Made by a program: the position numbers and the translations under genes
Notes under the pieces: model-generated
The model's input: the letters and a program-made list of their open reading frames with translations, nothing else
What the model was told of the DNA's origin: nothing
Database searches by the model: none
Shown: positions 53,175-61,760 of the stretch, piece after piece
How positions within the stretch are numbered: the first letter of the stretch is position 1
Layout of the letters: each line of letters opens with the position of its first letter
Source of the DNA: Dysgonomonas sp. 25
Lineage (GTDB): Bacteria > Bacteroidota > Bacteroidia > Bacteroidales > Dysgonomonadaceae
Length of the DNA: 64,000 nucleotides
Reading direction: 5' to 3'
NCBI RefSeq assembly: GCF_010501075.1
Contig: NZ_QVMN01000005.1
Coordinates: 133,714 to 197,713, forward strand

Positions 53175-53501
53175 TTACCTTTGTGTATCGCGGTAGTATG
53201 GATTCGGTATACGTTCGCGCGTCCAATTATCGAGGCGTCCGTCTACAAGCCTGATAATGTATCTCCAATCGTCGTCGATAGCAACTGACAGCGTTTCCAC
53301 ACGTCCGCCCGAAGCATCGCTTTCGAGGCTCATAGGAGTATACGATTTGCCCAAAATTTCAGTTACCTGTTTTTTGGTCATACCTAATTCCAGCTGCTTC
53401 ACTCTTTCTTCCGGTGTCTTGTTGAAAACAGACTGGACACTGCTACAAGAGAATAGCGCGCATGATACGGTGATAATCATCAAAATAAATAGCTTTTTCA
53501 T
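53175..53501 (-). CDS. SmpA/OmlA-like small lipoprotein
   Basis: This 108-residue protein has a lipobox (ALFSCSSVQ, Cys near 19) and a BamE/SmpA-like core (ERVKQLELGMTKKQVTEILGKSYTPMS, residues 33-58), followed by a beta strand pair (WRYIIRLVDGRLDNW). BamE-type proteins assist outer-membrane assembly, but this fold also occurs in unrelated lipoproteins, so the role is uncertain. Confidence 0.8.
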   Translation of the reverse strand: MKKLFILMIITVSCALFSCSSVQSVFNKTPEERVKQLELGMTKKQVTEILGKSYTPMSLESDASGGRVETLSVAIDDDWRYIIRLVDGRLDNWTRERIPNPYYRDTQR

Positions 53502-53577
53502 AGATTTCTAAAATTTGTGTTCTACCTTATTATTTATAAAACCGAGCGAAAGGTAGGAATTTTTTTTTGATTCTTCA

Positions 53578-53731
<154 letters not shown>

Positions 53732-53733
53732 TT

Positions 53734-54348
53734 TTACGCTGCCACCTCCCTGTATTCGTCTACGAAGCGTTTTTGTGCGCGCAAATCGCTCATTATCTTG
53801 GAGATAATCCGCTGGATGATATACGGCTTCGTCCCGGTGATTTCGGCTAAGGTCTTGTAATTGACGGCCGGTTTCAGGGTGATGTACATTTTGAAGAGTT
53901 CGAATTCGCGCACATAATAATGGTCGTGCACATAGTTGTAAATCTCGTTTTCGAGTATCATCTGCCGCCGTTCGCGCTCGGCCTGATTGCCGTTGTCGGC
54001 GATGCGCAGGTCGTATTTCAGCGGGTCTCCGTAGCGGTTTTCGTGTGCGCGCTGCTGGATATAATTGGTGTAGTAGGCGCGGTGGAAATAGGCTCTCCTG
54101 TCGTCTATCTCCAATCCTGTGTACAGTATTTTCTCGTACATGCGCAGGTAGGTTTCGGCAAAAGCATCTTCGTCGTAACTGTTCTTCATAATCAGGAAAT
54201 TGATAATATCCGTGCGGTTGTCGACTATCCATTGGCTGAAATCGTCCGCCTTGCGCCGGTTCTTTTCCGAAGGGACAATCGTCCCCAGTTCTTTGCGTAA
54301 GAAATACTTTTTGCCTCTGTTGTTTCCGTTGCTGTTTCCTAATCTCAT
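53734..54348 (-). CDS. Phage-type sigma-like factor
   Basis: This 204-residue protein has a sigma-70 region 2-like segment (residues about 45-95: EDAFAETYLRMYEKILYTGLEIDDRRAYFHRAYYTNYIQQR) and a C-terminal helix-turn-helix like region 4 (about 150-190: YKTLAEITGTKPYIIQRIISKIMSDLR). The start at 54348 avoids a 24-codon upstream extension running into the REP-like repeat. It lies just downstream of the primase-helicase gene on the same strand, as in some Bacteroidetes phages, where it would switch transcription to late genes. The assignment is by pattern. Confidence 0.65.
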   Translation of the reverse strand: MRLGNSNGNNRGKKYFLRKELGTIVPSEKNRRKADDFSQWIVDNRTDIINFLIMKNSYDEDAFAETYLRMYEKILYTGLEIDDRRAYFHRAYYTNYIQQRAHENRYGDPLKYDLRIADNGNQAERERRQMILENEIYNYVHDHYYVREFELFKMYITLKPAVNYKTLAEITGTKPYIIQRIISKIMSDLRAQKRFVDEYREVAA

Positions 54349-54416
54349 AATTTGTTGATTATAAAATGTTATTATTACAGTAATTTTTTTGTGCTTTTGC
54401 CGCTTCCTTTTCTTTG

Positions 54417-54484
54417 TCATCCTGAGCGGAGTGAAGGATCTCTTTTTCTTCGTGACGAGATTCTTCGTTTCACTCAGAATGACA
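54417..54484. repeat. REP-like repeat (copy D) between sigma-like and primase-helicase genes
   Basis: It starts GTCATCCTGAGCGGAGTGAAGG and ends TTTCACTCAGAATGACAGAG, with the internal GAGATTCTTCG of copy A. A small G/C hairpin (CCCCTTTCGGGGATAAGGGG) follows at 54529-54548. Confidence 0.8.
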
Positions 54485-54550
54485 GAGAAGCGTCTTCATG
54501 CCTGCCGTTTATAACTCTTTGTCAATCTTCCCCTTTCGGGGATAAGGGGA

Positions 54551-56305
54551 CTAAAACGGTACGCTCTCGTCCGTCGTGAAGAAGTCGGCAGGCTGTTGCT
54601 CCCTTTCCTTGCGGGTGAGGTAGTTGTCGTTATCCCAGTCGGCGCTTCCCTCGTCGTTGCACGGCACATAGCGCCCGTTGTTGATGTTGTAGCGGAAGCT
54701 TGCCGAGCCGCATTCGCCCAAGTGGCGGAATTTCACCTTCTGCACATACACCTCTACGCGGTCGTTGGCAAAGTCGCGGTAGACGGCGATGCCGTAATCC
54801 GTTTTGTTATAGAAGTTTGCCGAACCGTTGATGTCGTACAGCGTAGGCACTTCGAATGTCATTTCGCCCTGTTTCTTTTGCATTTTGCGCGGATGGGCGA
54901 CCAGCAGTATCAGGATGTCGTTCTTCTGCGCGAAAGCGATAAGGCGGTCGAGAATCATCGAGATATAATTGGTTTCGGGCATCCCCGGCGGAATCTGATG
55001 TTCTATCTTGTTGTAAGGGTCTATCACCAACCCTTTTACGCCGCGCCGGCGGATGAGGTATTGCGCCTTGCCCAGTATCTCGTCCAGCGTGAAATTGTCC
55101 GACGGGTAGATGAACGAGAAGTTTTTGTTCAGGTACTCCTTTGCCTGCGTGTACTCCATCCGGTTGAGGTGCGCCTTGTCGAAGCGTTTTCCGGTGAGCT
55201 TCGACGTGAGCTTCGACAACAGGTAGGCGGTGGGATGGTTTTCGGGCGAAAAGTAGGCGAATTTCATCCCGTAACGCATATTGAGGAGCACCGTTATTTC
55301 GTCTACAAATTCGCTCTTTCCGTGTCCGGGTATGCCCGTGACGATGGCAAGGCGTCCCGTCTCGAAGCTGCACAGGGCGTCGAAATTGGGGTGTCCGATG
55401 GTATGCCCCTTCGGCATGCCGTTGAGGTAGAGATTGTCGAGGTCGTCGGCAAAATCGTTCAGTCCGTACACGCCGTCTATCTTCACGTCCTCGGCCTCGC
55501 GGATGCGGGCGGCAAGCGAGTGCTGCCCGTATTTCACCAGATGCTCGTTGGCATCCTTGCATCCCTCGCCATAGCTCACGATGCGGCAGCGTTCTGCCCC
55601 GAAGCGGGCGATGAGGTTGTTGCGCAGGGCGATGCCTTTGCTGTCGTTGTCGGAGGCGATGAAAATCGTTTCCTTGTCGTCGAAATAGGCTTCGAGGTAG
55701 TTGTCGAGATACTCCGTCCCGTTGGCGCCGTTGGGCACGGAAACGGTGTGGTCGAAGCCGCATTCGATAAAGGACAGGGCATCTATCTCGCCTTCGGTGA
55801 CGATGCATTCCGGCTGCCCTTTGATGGCGTCGATGTTCCACACGACCAGTTCGGCACCCGATACCAGTTTGAAGCATTTGTCGCCCGTGCGGTATTTCAC
55901 GTTGACCAAGCGGTCGTCTACGAAGTAGTTGAACTGCACGGTGTTGCACTTCTTCCCTTTCTGCGGCATAAACTCCTCTCCCTCGCTGATGCGCATCTTT
56001 TTCAGCGTGTACTGGCTAATCCGGCGCGCTTCGAACCACTTCACCAGACGGTCGCTCAAGGTGGTATTGTTGTGCCACTCGGGACGCTTGTACACCTTGT
56101 CGCTCTTTTCGCCCTTCCGCTTGCGCACGCTGCCCGACCAACCGCAATAGTGGCAGTTGTAGAGCCCTTTGCCTATGTCGACGGACAATGCCCTGTCGAG
56201 CCTGTTCTGGCGCTGGTCGCAACACTTGGGGCAAATCACTTTCACTTTGCCGTCGGTGCGTCCGTAGGGGAGGTGTATTCCGAGTTTCTCGAGAGCGGTT
56301 TTCAT
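54551..56305 (-). CDS. Phage-type primase-helicase (T7 gp4/Twinkle-like)
   Basis: This 584-residue replication protein has a zinc-finger primase domain (Cys25, Cys28, Cys51, Cys54), a TOPRIM core (CIVTEGEIDALSFIECGFD near residue 170; FIASDNDSKGIALRNNL near 215) and a DnaB/RecA-type helicase (Walker A IVTGIPGHGKSEFVDE near 315; GLVIDPYNKIEHQ near 425; ILLVAHPRKMQ near 465). Such a fused enzyme is typical of phages rather than the bacterial chromosome. The helicase N-subdomain arrangement and the sigma-like gene after it indicate a phage replication module. Confidence 0.9.
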   Translation of the reverse strand: MKTALEKLGIHLPYGRTDGKVKVICPKCCDQRQNRLDRALSVDIGKGLYNCHYCGWSGSVRKRKGEKSDKVYKRPEWHNNTTLSDRLVKWFEARRISQYTLKKMRISEGEEFMPQKGKKCNTVQFNYFVDDRLVNVKYRTGDKCFKLVSGAELVVWNIDAIKGQPECIVTEGEIDALSFIECGFDHTVSVPNGANGTEYLDNYLEAYFDDKETIFIASDNDSKGIALRNNLIARFGAERCRIVSYGEGCKDANEHLVKYGQHSLAARIREAEDVKIDGVYGLNDFADDLDNLYLNGMPKGHTIGHPNFDALCSFETGRLAIVTGIPGHGKSEFVDEITVLLNMRYGMKFAYFSPENHPTAYLLSKLTSKLTGKRFDKAHLNRMEYTQAKEYLNKNFSFIYPSDNFTLDEILGKAQYLIRRRGVKGLVIDPYNKIEHQIPPGMPETNYISMILDRLIAFAQKNDILILLVAHPRKMQKKQGEMTFEVPTLYDINGSANFYNKTDYGIAVYRDFANDRVEVYVQKVKFRHLGECGSASFRYNINNGRYVPCNDEGSADWDNDNYLTRKEREQQPADFFTTDESVPF

Positions 56306-56314
56306 TGATTTTTT

Positions 56315-56659
56315 GTTTTATTTTTTCTTTTTTTGCTGCGCGGAATTGCTTTTCGCTGCATTGCGGCAAGATGTGCATCAGTTTCGCCGTTGGGGTACCC
56401 GTCCGGTGCAGGAGGCGTAGAATGAAATGTCAGAATGCGTAGCATTCCTTTATTTCATTCAGCCGACAAACCGACTGACGGGTCAACAAGAAACGAAGCA
56501 CTAGCCTTTTGGTTCGTTTTGCCTCGCATTCGCTTCGGCGAACGTTGTTTGGGCGATGCCAATTAACAATCGAGGAGCGCAGGCGACTCAAAATGAACGA
56601 AGCAAGAAGCCAGAGGCTTCGCGCAGGAAAAGAGCGCGGCAGTAAAAACAAGAAAGAAC
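56315..56659 (+). repeat. Long noncoding element (copy 3)
   Basis: GCTGCGCGGAATTGC (left) and GCGCGGCAGTAAAAAC (right) define the ends, with AT-rich imperfect inverted flanks. The middle has the hairpin AATGAAAT...GAATGC/GCATTC...ATTTCATT (56420-56461) and blocks identical to copy 2. The distal block of copies 1 and 2 is missing. It separates the primase-helicase gene from the two small genes upstream. Confidence 0.83.
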
Positions 56660-56667
56660 TTTTACTT

Positions 56668-56714
56668 GTAAACTTGTCTACTGGTTTACTTGTTTACTCG
56701 TTTACTCGTAACTA
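56668..56714. repeat. Degenerate 7-nt-period tract
   Basis: Units of the type TTTACTC, TTTACTG and GTTTACT repeat with a 7-nt period, ending at the stop codon of the next gene. Confidence 0.6.
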
Positions 56715-56715
56715 C

Positions 56716-57072
56716 TTACGATAGCTTCACCAATCGCACAGCTTGAGGGGTGTTTGCCGATTGCCTGTCGAGATATTCGCAATTGCGGCGATATCGGCGA
56801 TACGATTCGTGCAGGTGGATAAGGAATTTTTGCAGTTCGGTGAGTTCATATACCGATTCGCGGATGTAGCGGTTGGTATATTCAAACTCGTTGTCGAGGC
56901 TGTCGCACGTCTCGCCCGCGCCTTTGTTCACCACTTCCTGCAACGACGAGGCGATGAGCGCCATCTGCTTTTCGAATCCGCCTGCCCGGAAGAAATCTTC
57001 CACTACCTGTTGCATTTCCTGTTTTGATTTAGATAAATTTTCGAGTCCGTTTTTCAATTTTGCTGTTTCCAT
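56716..57072 (-). CDS. Small helical protein in phage-like cluster
   Basis: This 118-residue protein is predicted all-helical (LKNGLENLSKSKQEMQQVVEDFF; YIRESVYELTELQKFLIHLHESYRRYRRN), with no signal peptide. No family was recognised. It lies 35 nt after the preceding 120-residue gene on the same strand, upstream of the primase-helicase gene, so it may belong to the same phage-like transcription unit. Confidence 0.65.
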   Translation of the reverse strand: METAKLKNGLENLSKSKQEMQQVVEDFFRAGGFEKQMALIASSLQEVVNKGAGETCDSLDNEFEYTNRYIRESVYELTELQKFLIHLHESYRRYRRNCEYLDRQSANTPQAVRLVKLS

Positions 57073-57107
57073 CTTGTTTCGTGATTAATTTTTAATTTAA
57101 CTTTGGG

Positions 57108-57470
57108 TTAATATTTTACTATCGGGTAAATTCCCAGACTATTCAGCTGGTCGCGCCGTATCTGTCGCGCCTGACGGATAGCCTCGCACCGGTCGCTGTT
57201 GAAATCCCTGAGCAGGCTTTGTAAGCGGGATGTGAGCACGGCGGAATCTTCGTATAGGGTCTCCCAGTCACTGTCCTGTACCTCTGCCGATTTCAGCCTG
57301 ATGGTATCCATAAAGACTTCGAAATCGACGCATACGCGCATGTCTGCTATTTCCTCGTCGATGTCGCCCAAGGTGTAGCGGTCGGTTTGGTACAGGTAAT
57401 CGGCTATGTGTCCGATGATAGTGTCCATCTGGCTTTCGTCGCAATGACAATTGATTTTTAATACTCCCAT
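57108..57470 (-). CDS. Small acidic protein, first gene of phage-like cluster
   Basis: This 120-residue protein has an acidic first half (LKINCHCDESQMDTIIGHIADYLYQTDRYTLGDIDEE) and a more basic second half (LQSLLRDFNSDRCEAIRQARQIRRDQL). No family was recognised. Its position directly after an operator-covered promoter makes an early-gene or regulatory role possible, but nothing in the sequence shows it. Confidence 0.65.
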   Translation of the reverse strand: MGVLKINCHCDESQMDTIIGHIADYLYQTDRYTLGDIDEEIADMRVCVDFEVFMDTIRLKSAEVQDSDWETLYEDSAVLTSRLQSLLRDFNSDRCEAIRQARQIRRDQLNSLGIYPIVKY

Positions 57471-57520
57471 AGTCTTTTTTTGTTAGTTACAAGGTCAATT
57501 ATTTAAGTCTTGTTTCATGA

Positions 57521-57582
57521 TTCAAAATTAAACCAATTTTATGTAATAGTCAAATTATTTACCTAAATAATTCAATTTTGAA
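57521..57582 (-). promoter_or_regulatory. Promoter and palindromic operator of phage-like cluster
   Basis: On the minus strand, -7 TAATTTTG (57523-57530) and TTTG (57551-57554) are 20 nt apart. A perfect 9-bp-arm palindrome AATTATTTA-CC-TAAATAATT (57553-57572) overlaps the -33 site, and TTCAAAATT/AATTTTGAA flank it. A half-site (CAATTATTTAAG) recurs near 57496. This is the layout of a repressor operator; the regulator is not known. Confidence 0.6.
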
Positions 57583-57772
57583 CCAAATTTAGACAAGAAT
57601 AAAAATAAGGGGAGACATACTGTACCTACTATCAGTTTATTACCTCTTGACAGGGGCAAAAAGTGTTTTTCTTATATTGCTAATTCACTGTTGTATAGGT
57701 GTTTGGTGTTTGCTTTGTGAAAAATAAAAAGTTAATTTGCCGGATAATCAGCCTGTTTTTGAAAATAAGATT

Positions 57773-57780
57773 TATCTTTG
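57773..57780 (+). promoter_or_regulatory. -7 box for lipoprotein gene at 57814
   Basis: TATCTTTG lies 34 nt before the ATG. The gene-free interval 57471-57813 holds this box, the divergent operator region, and AT-rich DNA. Confidence 0.6.
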
Positions 57781-57813
57781 TCTTATCATTTACAAATACT
57801 AATTACAAAACGT

Positions 57814-58428
57814 ATGAAAACTCCATTAAACAAATTATTGTGCTTTGTTGGCATATTTCTGCTGGTCGCAGTTGCGGCGACGTCGTGCGGCCCGAGTAGC
57901 TATAACCTGAAAAATGCAGAGGAAATGCAGCAGGTGGGCGAAATCCTTAAAAAACATATCACCGAGGACATGGTGATAACAGGCATCGACCTGAAATACT
58001 CGGACAGCAAGACGTTCACTTTCGTAGTCGATGAGGCTCAGATTGTTTATGTCGACCCCGAAAATAACAAGCGCGAATGCGCGTTGGACGTAGACCTGAA
58101 AACGGGCGAAGCCACCGAAAGCGAGTGGTATAAGAAGAAACCCGACCACCACAGGGTTTATAAAGGGCTGACCTTGCCCGAAGATTTCGACTTCGCGGCC
58201 ATATCTACGGCGGTCAATGCGGGATTGGAGCTCGCAGCCGAAGAGGATTACAAAATAAACGGGATAGGGACGTACTCGATTACGTTCGGCACCGGAAAGC
58301 TGGCGGATGCACATATGTACTTCAAAATGCAGCACATAACCGGCACGACTACTGTCGGCCGCACCAGACGGACAAGCTATGAAGAAGTTTCGATGAAAGC
58401 CAAACTCGATGGCGAGTTGAAAGATTAG
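57814..58428 (+). CDS. Lipoprotein of unknown function
   Basis: This 204-residue protein has a lipobox (VAATSCGPSSYN, Cys near 21). The mature domain has alternating strand pattern (YSDSKTFTFVVDEAQIVYVDPE; YKINGIGTYSITFGTG) and was not recognised. The ATG at 57814 is preferred to one at 57778 that would lie within the promoter box. A terminator follows. Confidence 0.75.
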   Translation: MKTPLNKLLCFVGIFLLVAVAATSCGPSSYNLKNAEEMQQVGEILKKHITEDMVITGIDLKYSDSKTFTFVVDEAQIVYVDPENNKRECALDVDLKTGEATESEWYKKKPDHHRVYKGLTLPEDFDFAAISTAVNAGLELAAEEDYKINGIGTYSITFGTGKLADAHMYFKMQHITGTTTVGRTRRTSYEEVSMKAKLDGELKD

Positions 58429-58464
58429 CTTCCTTTATACAAATATATCTATCTAAAACCTGAG

Positions 58465-58499
58465 AAATCCCGTATTGTTGCCAACTTTACGGGATTTTT
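58465..58499. terminator. Terminator between convergent genes
   Basis: AAATCCCGTA / TACGGGATTT forms a 10-bp stem followed by TTTCC on the top strand; it abuts the stop codon of the histidine phosphatase gene at 58501. Confidence 0.85.
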
Positions 58500-58500
58500 C

Positions 58501-59199
58501 CTATTTGCACCCGGCAGCCAGATAGCTCATGTCGCCCATGGAGTGGACGGTGAACCGGCCATCTTCGTAGGTCACTTTGCAGACGGCGGCATTCTCGAGG
58601 TGACCGTTGAGCAATGCCTTCCCGCCGAGGTTGTAGAGCAGGCACAGGATGCTCATTCCGTGCGCTACGACGAGGATGTTGCCTTCGCCTTTGAGCGTTT
58701 CCGCTTGTGCAATCTCGAGCAGTGTCTCCTGCGTGCGGGCTTCCACTTCCGAAAATCCTTCGGCCATATCCATCGTGTCCAGCGTCTTTACGGCATCCAG
58801 CACGTCGCCCGAAGATATGCGGCGTTCCATAACGGCGCGGTACATCGCCTCGGACGAGGTAAATTGCAGGTAAAGGGCGGCCTCTTTCCACATGGTGGCG
58901 TTTGCTCCCGATTCGTAACTGCCGAAGCAGGCTTCGCGGAATCCGGCGCACTCGGCGAGGGGGATGTCTCCTTCGCCTTTCGCCCCGAGTATGATTTGGG
59001 CGGTTTGGCGCGTACGGCGCAGGTCGCTGCAATAGGCGGAGCGGAAGTGTATCCCTTTCTCGTCGAAGCCGTAGCCGAGGTGGCGGGCTACTTCTATTCC
59101 TTCTTTGGTGAGGGGCGAATCGCACCAGCCTTGTACGCGGTCGAGGGCGTTCATCATTGTCTGCCCGTGACGGACGATGTAGAGTGTTATTGTAGACAT
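58501..59199 (-). CDS. Histidine phosphatase family (phosphoglycerate mutase-like)
   Basis: This 232-residue cytoplasmic protein has the RHG motif (YIVRHGQTMMN, residues 8-18) with the catalytic His, the partner SDLRRTRQTAQII near 60, and the second His in VVAHGMSILC near 177. Members include cofactor-dependent phosphoglycerate mutases and broad phosphatases; which one applies here is not shown. The promoter lies upstream of a 7-nt-period tract in its leader. Confidence 0.92.
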   Translation of the reverse strand: MSTITLYIVRHGQTMMNALDRVQGWCDSPLTKEGIEVARHLGYGFDEKGIHFRSAYCSDLRRTRQTAQIILGAKGEGDIPLAECAGFREACFGSYESGANATMWKEAALYLQFTSSEAMYRAVMERRISSGDVLDAVKTLDTMDMAEGFSEVEARTQETLLEIAQAETLKGEGNILVVAHGMSILCLLYNLGGKALLNGHLENAAVCKVTYEDGRFTVHSMGDMSYLAAGCK

Positions 59200-59206
59200 A
59201 TTAGTT

Positions 59207-59241
59207 ACAAGTTACAAGTTACAAGTTACGAGTTACGAGTT
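59207..59241. repeat. 7-nt-period tract in mRNA leader
   Basis: GTTACAA GTTACAA GTTACAA GTTACGA GTTACGA repeats with a strict 7-nt period, placed between the -7 box at 59259 and the start codon at 59199. It would be transcribed. Confidence 0.85.
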
Positions 59242-59258
59242 GAAAAAACTCGCGATGA

Positions 59259-59266
59259 CAAAGGTA
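59259..59266 (-). promoter_or_regulatory. -7 box for histidine phosphatase gene
   Basis: Top-strand CAAAGGTA reads TACCTTTG on the coding strand, giving a leader of about 55 nt that contains the 7-nt-period tract. Confidence 0.6.
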
Positions 59267-59345
59267 TAACTATTTGCCGGACGAAAGGTTCAAAAAAGGA
59301 AAGGAAAATAGCAAGAATAGTCAACTCCATAGCCGCTACTTGTCG

Positions 59346-59353
59346 TATATTTG
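59346..59353 (+). promoter_or_regulatory. -7 box for AraC-type regulator gene
   Basis: TATATTTG ends 11 nt before the ATG at 59364, or 53 nt before the alternative ATG at 59406. Confidence 0.6.
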
Positions 59354-59363
59354 CACATAATCT

Positions 59364-60320
59364 ATGACTACAACAGCGACCAGCCAGCGCAGCCGCCGCG
59401 AATATATGGCACGTATCAACCGCGTTATCGACTTCATCGAGGAGCATATCGCCCAGCCCCTCGATTTGCAGACGATTGCGGGGGTGGCAAACTTTTCACC
59501 GTTCCATTTTCACCGTATATTCAGTTTCGTGATGGGCGAAACGCCGAACGATTTCATCCAGCGCCTGCGGCTCGAGAAGGCTGCTTTTATCCTCCTCCGC
59601 GACAAGGACGTGACCGTCACCGAGATTGCCTATGCCTGCGGATTCAGCAGTATATCGCTTTTCAGCCGTACGTTCAGCCGCTACTTCGGTGTGTCGCCGA
59701 GCCGCTTTGCCCGTACCGAGAAAGGCGTTTACCTGAAAGATGGCGAATATTTCAGCAAGAACGGTCAACCGCTTAGCAAGAATGTGCAAAAGTGTCTCGA
59801 TTTGAATGCCGAATTTTGTTCCGTCGAATGTTTAAATTTAGTTATTATGGATGCAAAAATCGAAATTATGCAGTTGCCTGATATGAAGGCTGTTTATTGC
59901 CGTCACATGGGGGCTTTTCACGAAATTCACCGAGCCTACGAAAAGGTTATCAAATGGGCTGTTCCGCGCGGATTGTACGACCCGGCTGTCACCAAAACGG
60001 CGACGGTGGTACACGACGACCCCACCATTACCGGGCAGGACAAGGTGCGCCAGAGTGCCTGCGTCATCGTGAACGAGGATGTGAAGGTGGAAGGCGAAAT
60101 AGGCAAGATGACCATTGCGGGCGGGAAGTATGTTGTCGGACACTTCGAAATCGGTATGGACGGTTTCCAGGATGCGTGGAACACGATGTGCCACTGGTTC
60201 ACCGAAAGCGGCTACCAGCAAGGCGACGGATATACGTTCGAGTTGTACCACAACTTCTACCAGCTTCACCCCGAAAAGAAACATATCGTAGATATCTGCA
60301 TTCCGGTGAAGCCGTTGTAA
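59364..60320 (+). CDS. AraC-family regulator with GyrI-like effector domain
   Basis: This 318-residue protein has an AraC double helix-turn-helix (residues about 18-115: FIEEHIAQPLDLQTIAGVANFSPFHFHRIF, then ITEIAYACGFSSISLFSRTFSRYFGVSPSRFA). A GyrI-like/AraC_E_bind domain follows (about 160-318: EIMQLPDMKAVYCRHMGAFHEIHRAYEKV; ending IVDICIPVKPL). This is the layout of Rob/BmrR-like multidrug or stress regulators binding small hydrophobic ligands. The effector and targets are unknown. The second ATG (59406) would keep the whole DNA-binding part. Confidence 0.92.
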   Translation: MTTTATSQRSRREYMARINRVIDFIEEHIAQPLDLQTIAGVANFSPFHFHRIFSFVMGETPNDFIQRLRLEKAAFILLRDKDVTVTEIAYACGFSSISLFSRTFSRYFGVSPSRFARTEKGVYLKDGEYFSKNGQPLSKNVQKCLDLNAEFCSVECLNLVIMDAKIEIMQLPDMKAVYCRHMGAFHEIHRAYEKVIKWAVPRGLYDPAVTKTATVVHDDPTITGQDKVRQSACVIVNEDVKVEGEIGKMTIAGGKYVVGHFEIGMDGFQDAWNTMCHWFTESGYQQGDGYTFELYHNFYQLHPEKKHIVDICIPVKPL

Positions 60321-60391
60321 CGGGTGATGGCAAACAAAGAAGAGATACCCTGCCAAGGTATCTCTTTTATTTTGTTATCCGTGCGGCGGAC

Positions 60392-61708
60392 TTATTCTAC
60401 TTCGATAAACATGTGGTCGAAACTGATGGTTACTTTCTCGAACAGCCTGATGAAGCCCATTCCCAGTGCACCTTCTTCGCCACCCAATTGCAGTGTATTT
60501 TCGAGAGGAGTGGTGTCGATATAGATGTCTTTTATCTCAAAATTGTGGCTGCCTATACGCAGCGGAAGGGCAGGGTAGGTGTAGAACTGCTTGGTGTTGA
60601 CTCCTCCGTAACCGCCTGTGAGAAAGGATTCTTTCTTTCCGTCGCGTTCGATTGCCTCCTTATACCTGTGATAGTAACTGCTGTTCAATCCCGCGTTGGA
60701 GTCGCCCGTGTCTAATAGCATAATAAGCCTTTCGTTGCCCGAATATGCTTTCACGAAGAAGCTGTCGCCGGAAGTTTTCATCATATTGCGTCCTGTGGCG
60801 GGGAGCGGTGTTTTGTGAATCGGGAAAACGATTTTTCCCTTGTTTGGGAAGATTTGCACTTCTCCTGCCAGCTTCATAATGTCGGTTCCCAAAACGGCAT
60901 CGACCTTGAAGACGCTATCTACTGCGGGATTGGACGGGACGACAACCACCACCAGATTTTTTAGTATCATATCTCCTATGGCTACGCTATCCAGTATACC
61001 CATCTTGCCCATACCCGAACCTCCTGTGCCTGATACCCCCAGCGAATCGAAGGTGATTCTGACACCATAGCGGGTTGCATATTCCTCCGAAAGAAATACG
61101 CCGCCCGGGCAACCTGTGTCGAAGATGAAGCGTTCTTCTTTGCCGTTCACCGTCACAGGCACATAGGGCAGATATCCTCTGCGGATGTTCTGCTTCGATT
61201 TCAAAGACTCTATGTATAAGGGTATTGCACAATCTTGGGCAGGGCGGATGAGTTCCGTTTTCTTCTGCCCGCACATCGAATGGTAATACTTGTAGAGCGA
61301 TTGCAGGCCGTTTACCGTTTCGTCGTCGAGGTGTGGCGCTACCAGGTCGAGAAAGCTTTTAGTCTCTTCCGAGGCTTCGCAATACGCTCCCATGCGGAAG
61401 CGGATAGCGTTTTGGCACAGCAGCATATTCATTGTACTCTCGAAACCTATCTCGTCCTGATAGAACAAAATGAGCGAGTCGATAGAAGATATGGCTTCGT
61501 GTTGACGGTCAAAGACGGCATCGAGCAGCGATTGCGATAAGCATTTCAGCACGGGCGATTGCATCTCGTGTTGGAGTTGCGAATATCTTTCGTCCAGCAG
61601 GAAAAAATCGCTGGCACTGAGGGCTTCGCCTATCTGTTCGTCAGGCGATTGGGCTAAGGCACTCCCTAAAGAAAAGCACAACAGGAGCGAGAGCAGTATT
61701 CTTTTCAT
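60392..61708 (-). CDS. Exported double-DTG aspartic protease-like protein
   Basis: This 438-residue protein has a signal peptide (ending GSALAQ near residue 20), a helical N-region (about 25-165) and a pepsin/retropepsin-like part with two DTG sites: FIFDTGCPGGVFLSEEY near residue 193 and IMLLDTGDSNAGLNSSYY near 325. Two lobes, each with DTG, resemble pepsin-type architecture or a tandem retropepsin pair. It should be a periplasmic aspartic protease or an inactive relative; the presence of both Asp favours activity. Confidence 0.85.
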   Translation of the reverse strand: MKRILLSLLLCFSLGSALAQSPDEQIGEALSASDFFLLDERYSQLQHEMQSPVLKCLSQSLLDAVFDRQHEAISSIDSLILFYQDEIGFESTMNMLLCQNAIRFRMGAYCEASEETKSFLDLVAPHLDDETVNGLQSLYKYYHSMCGQKKTELIRPAQDCAIPLYIESLKSKQNIRRGYLPYVPVTVNGKEERFIFDTGCPGGVFLSEEYATRYGVRITFDSLGVSGTGGSGMGKMGILDSVAIGDMILKNLVVVVVPSNPAVDSVFKVDAVLGTDIMKLAGEVQIFPNKGKIVFPIHKTPLPATGRNMMKTSGDSFFVKAYSGNERLIMLLDTGDSNAGLNSSYYHRYKEAIERDGKKESFLTGGYGGVNTKQFYTYPALPLRIGSHNFEIKDIYIDTTPLENTLQLGGEEGALGMGFIRLFEKVTISFDHMFIEVE

Positions 61709-61760
61709 GGTATTTCTTTTTTTAGTATGGGGTGAAGATAGCTATTTTTTGCAAAAAAAA

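Noticed and set aside
54596-56308. A 570-codon open frame on the strand opposite the primase-helicase
   Set aside because: It mirrors the real gene; the minus-strand frame has clear zinc-finger, TOPRIM and Walker A motifs, while this one has no recognisable domain.
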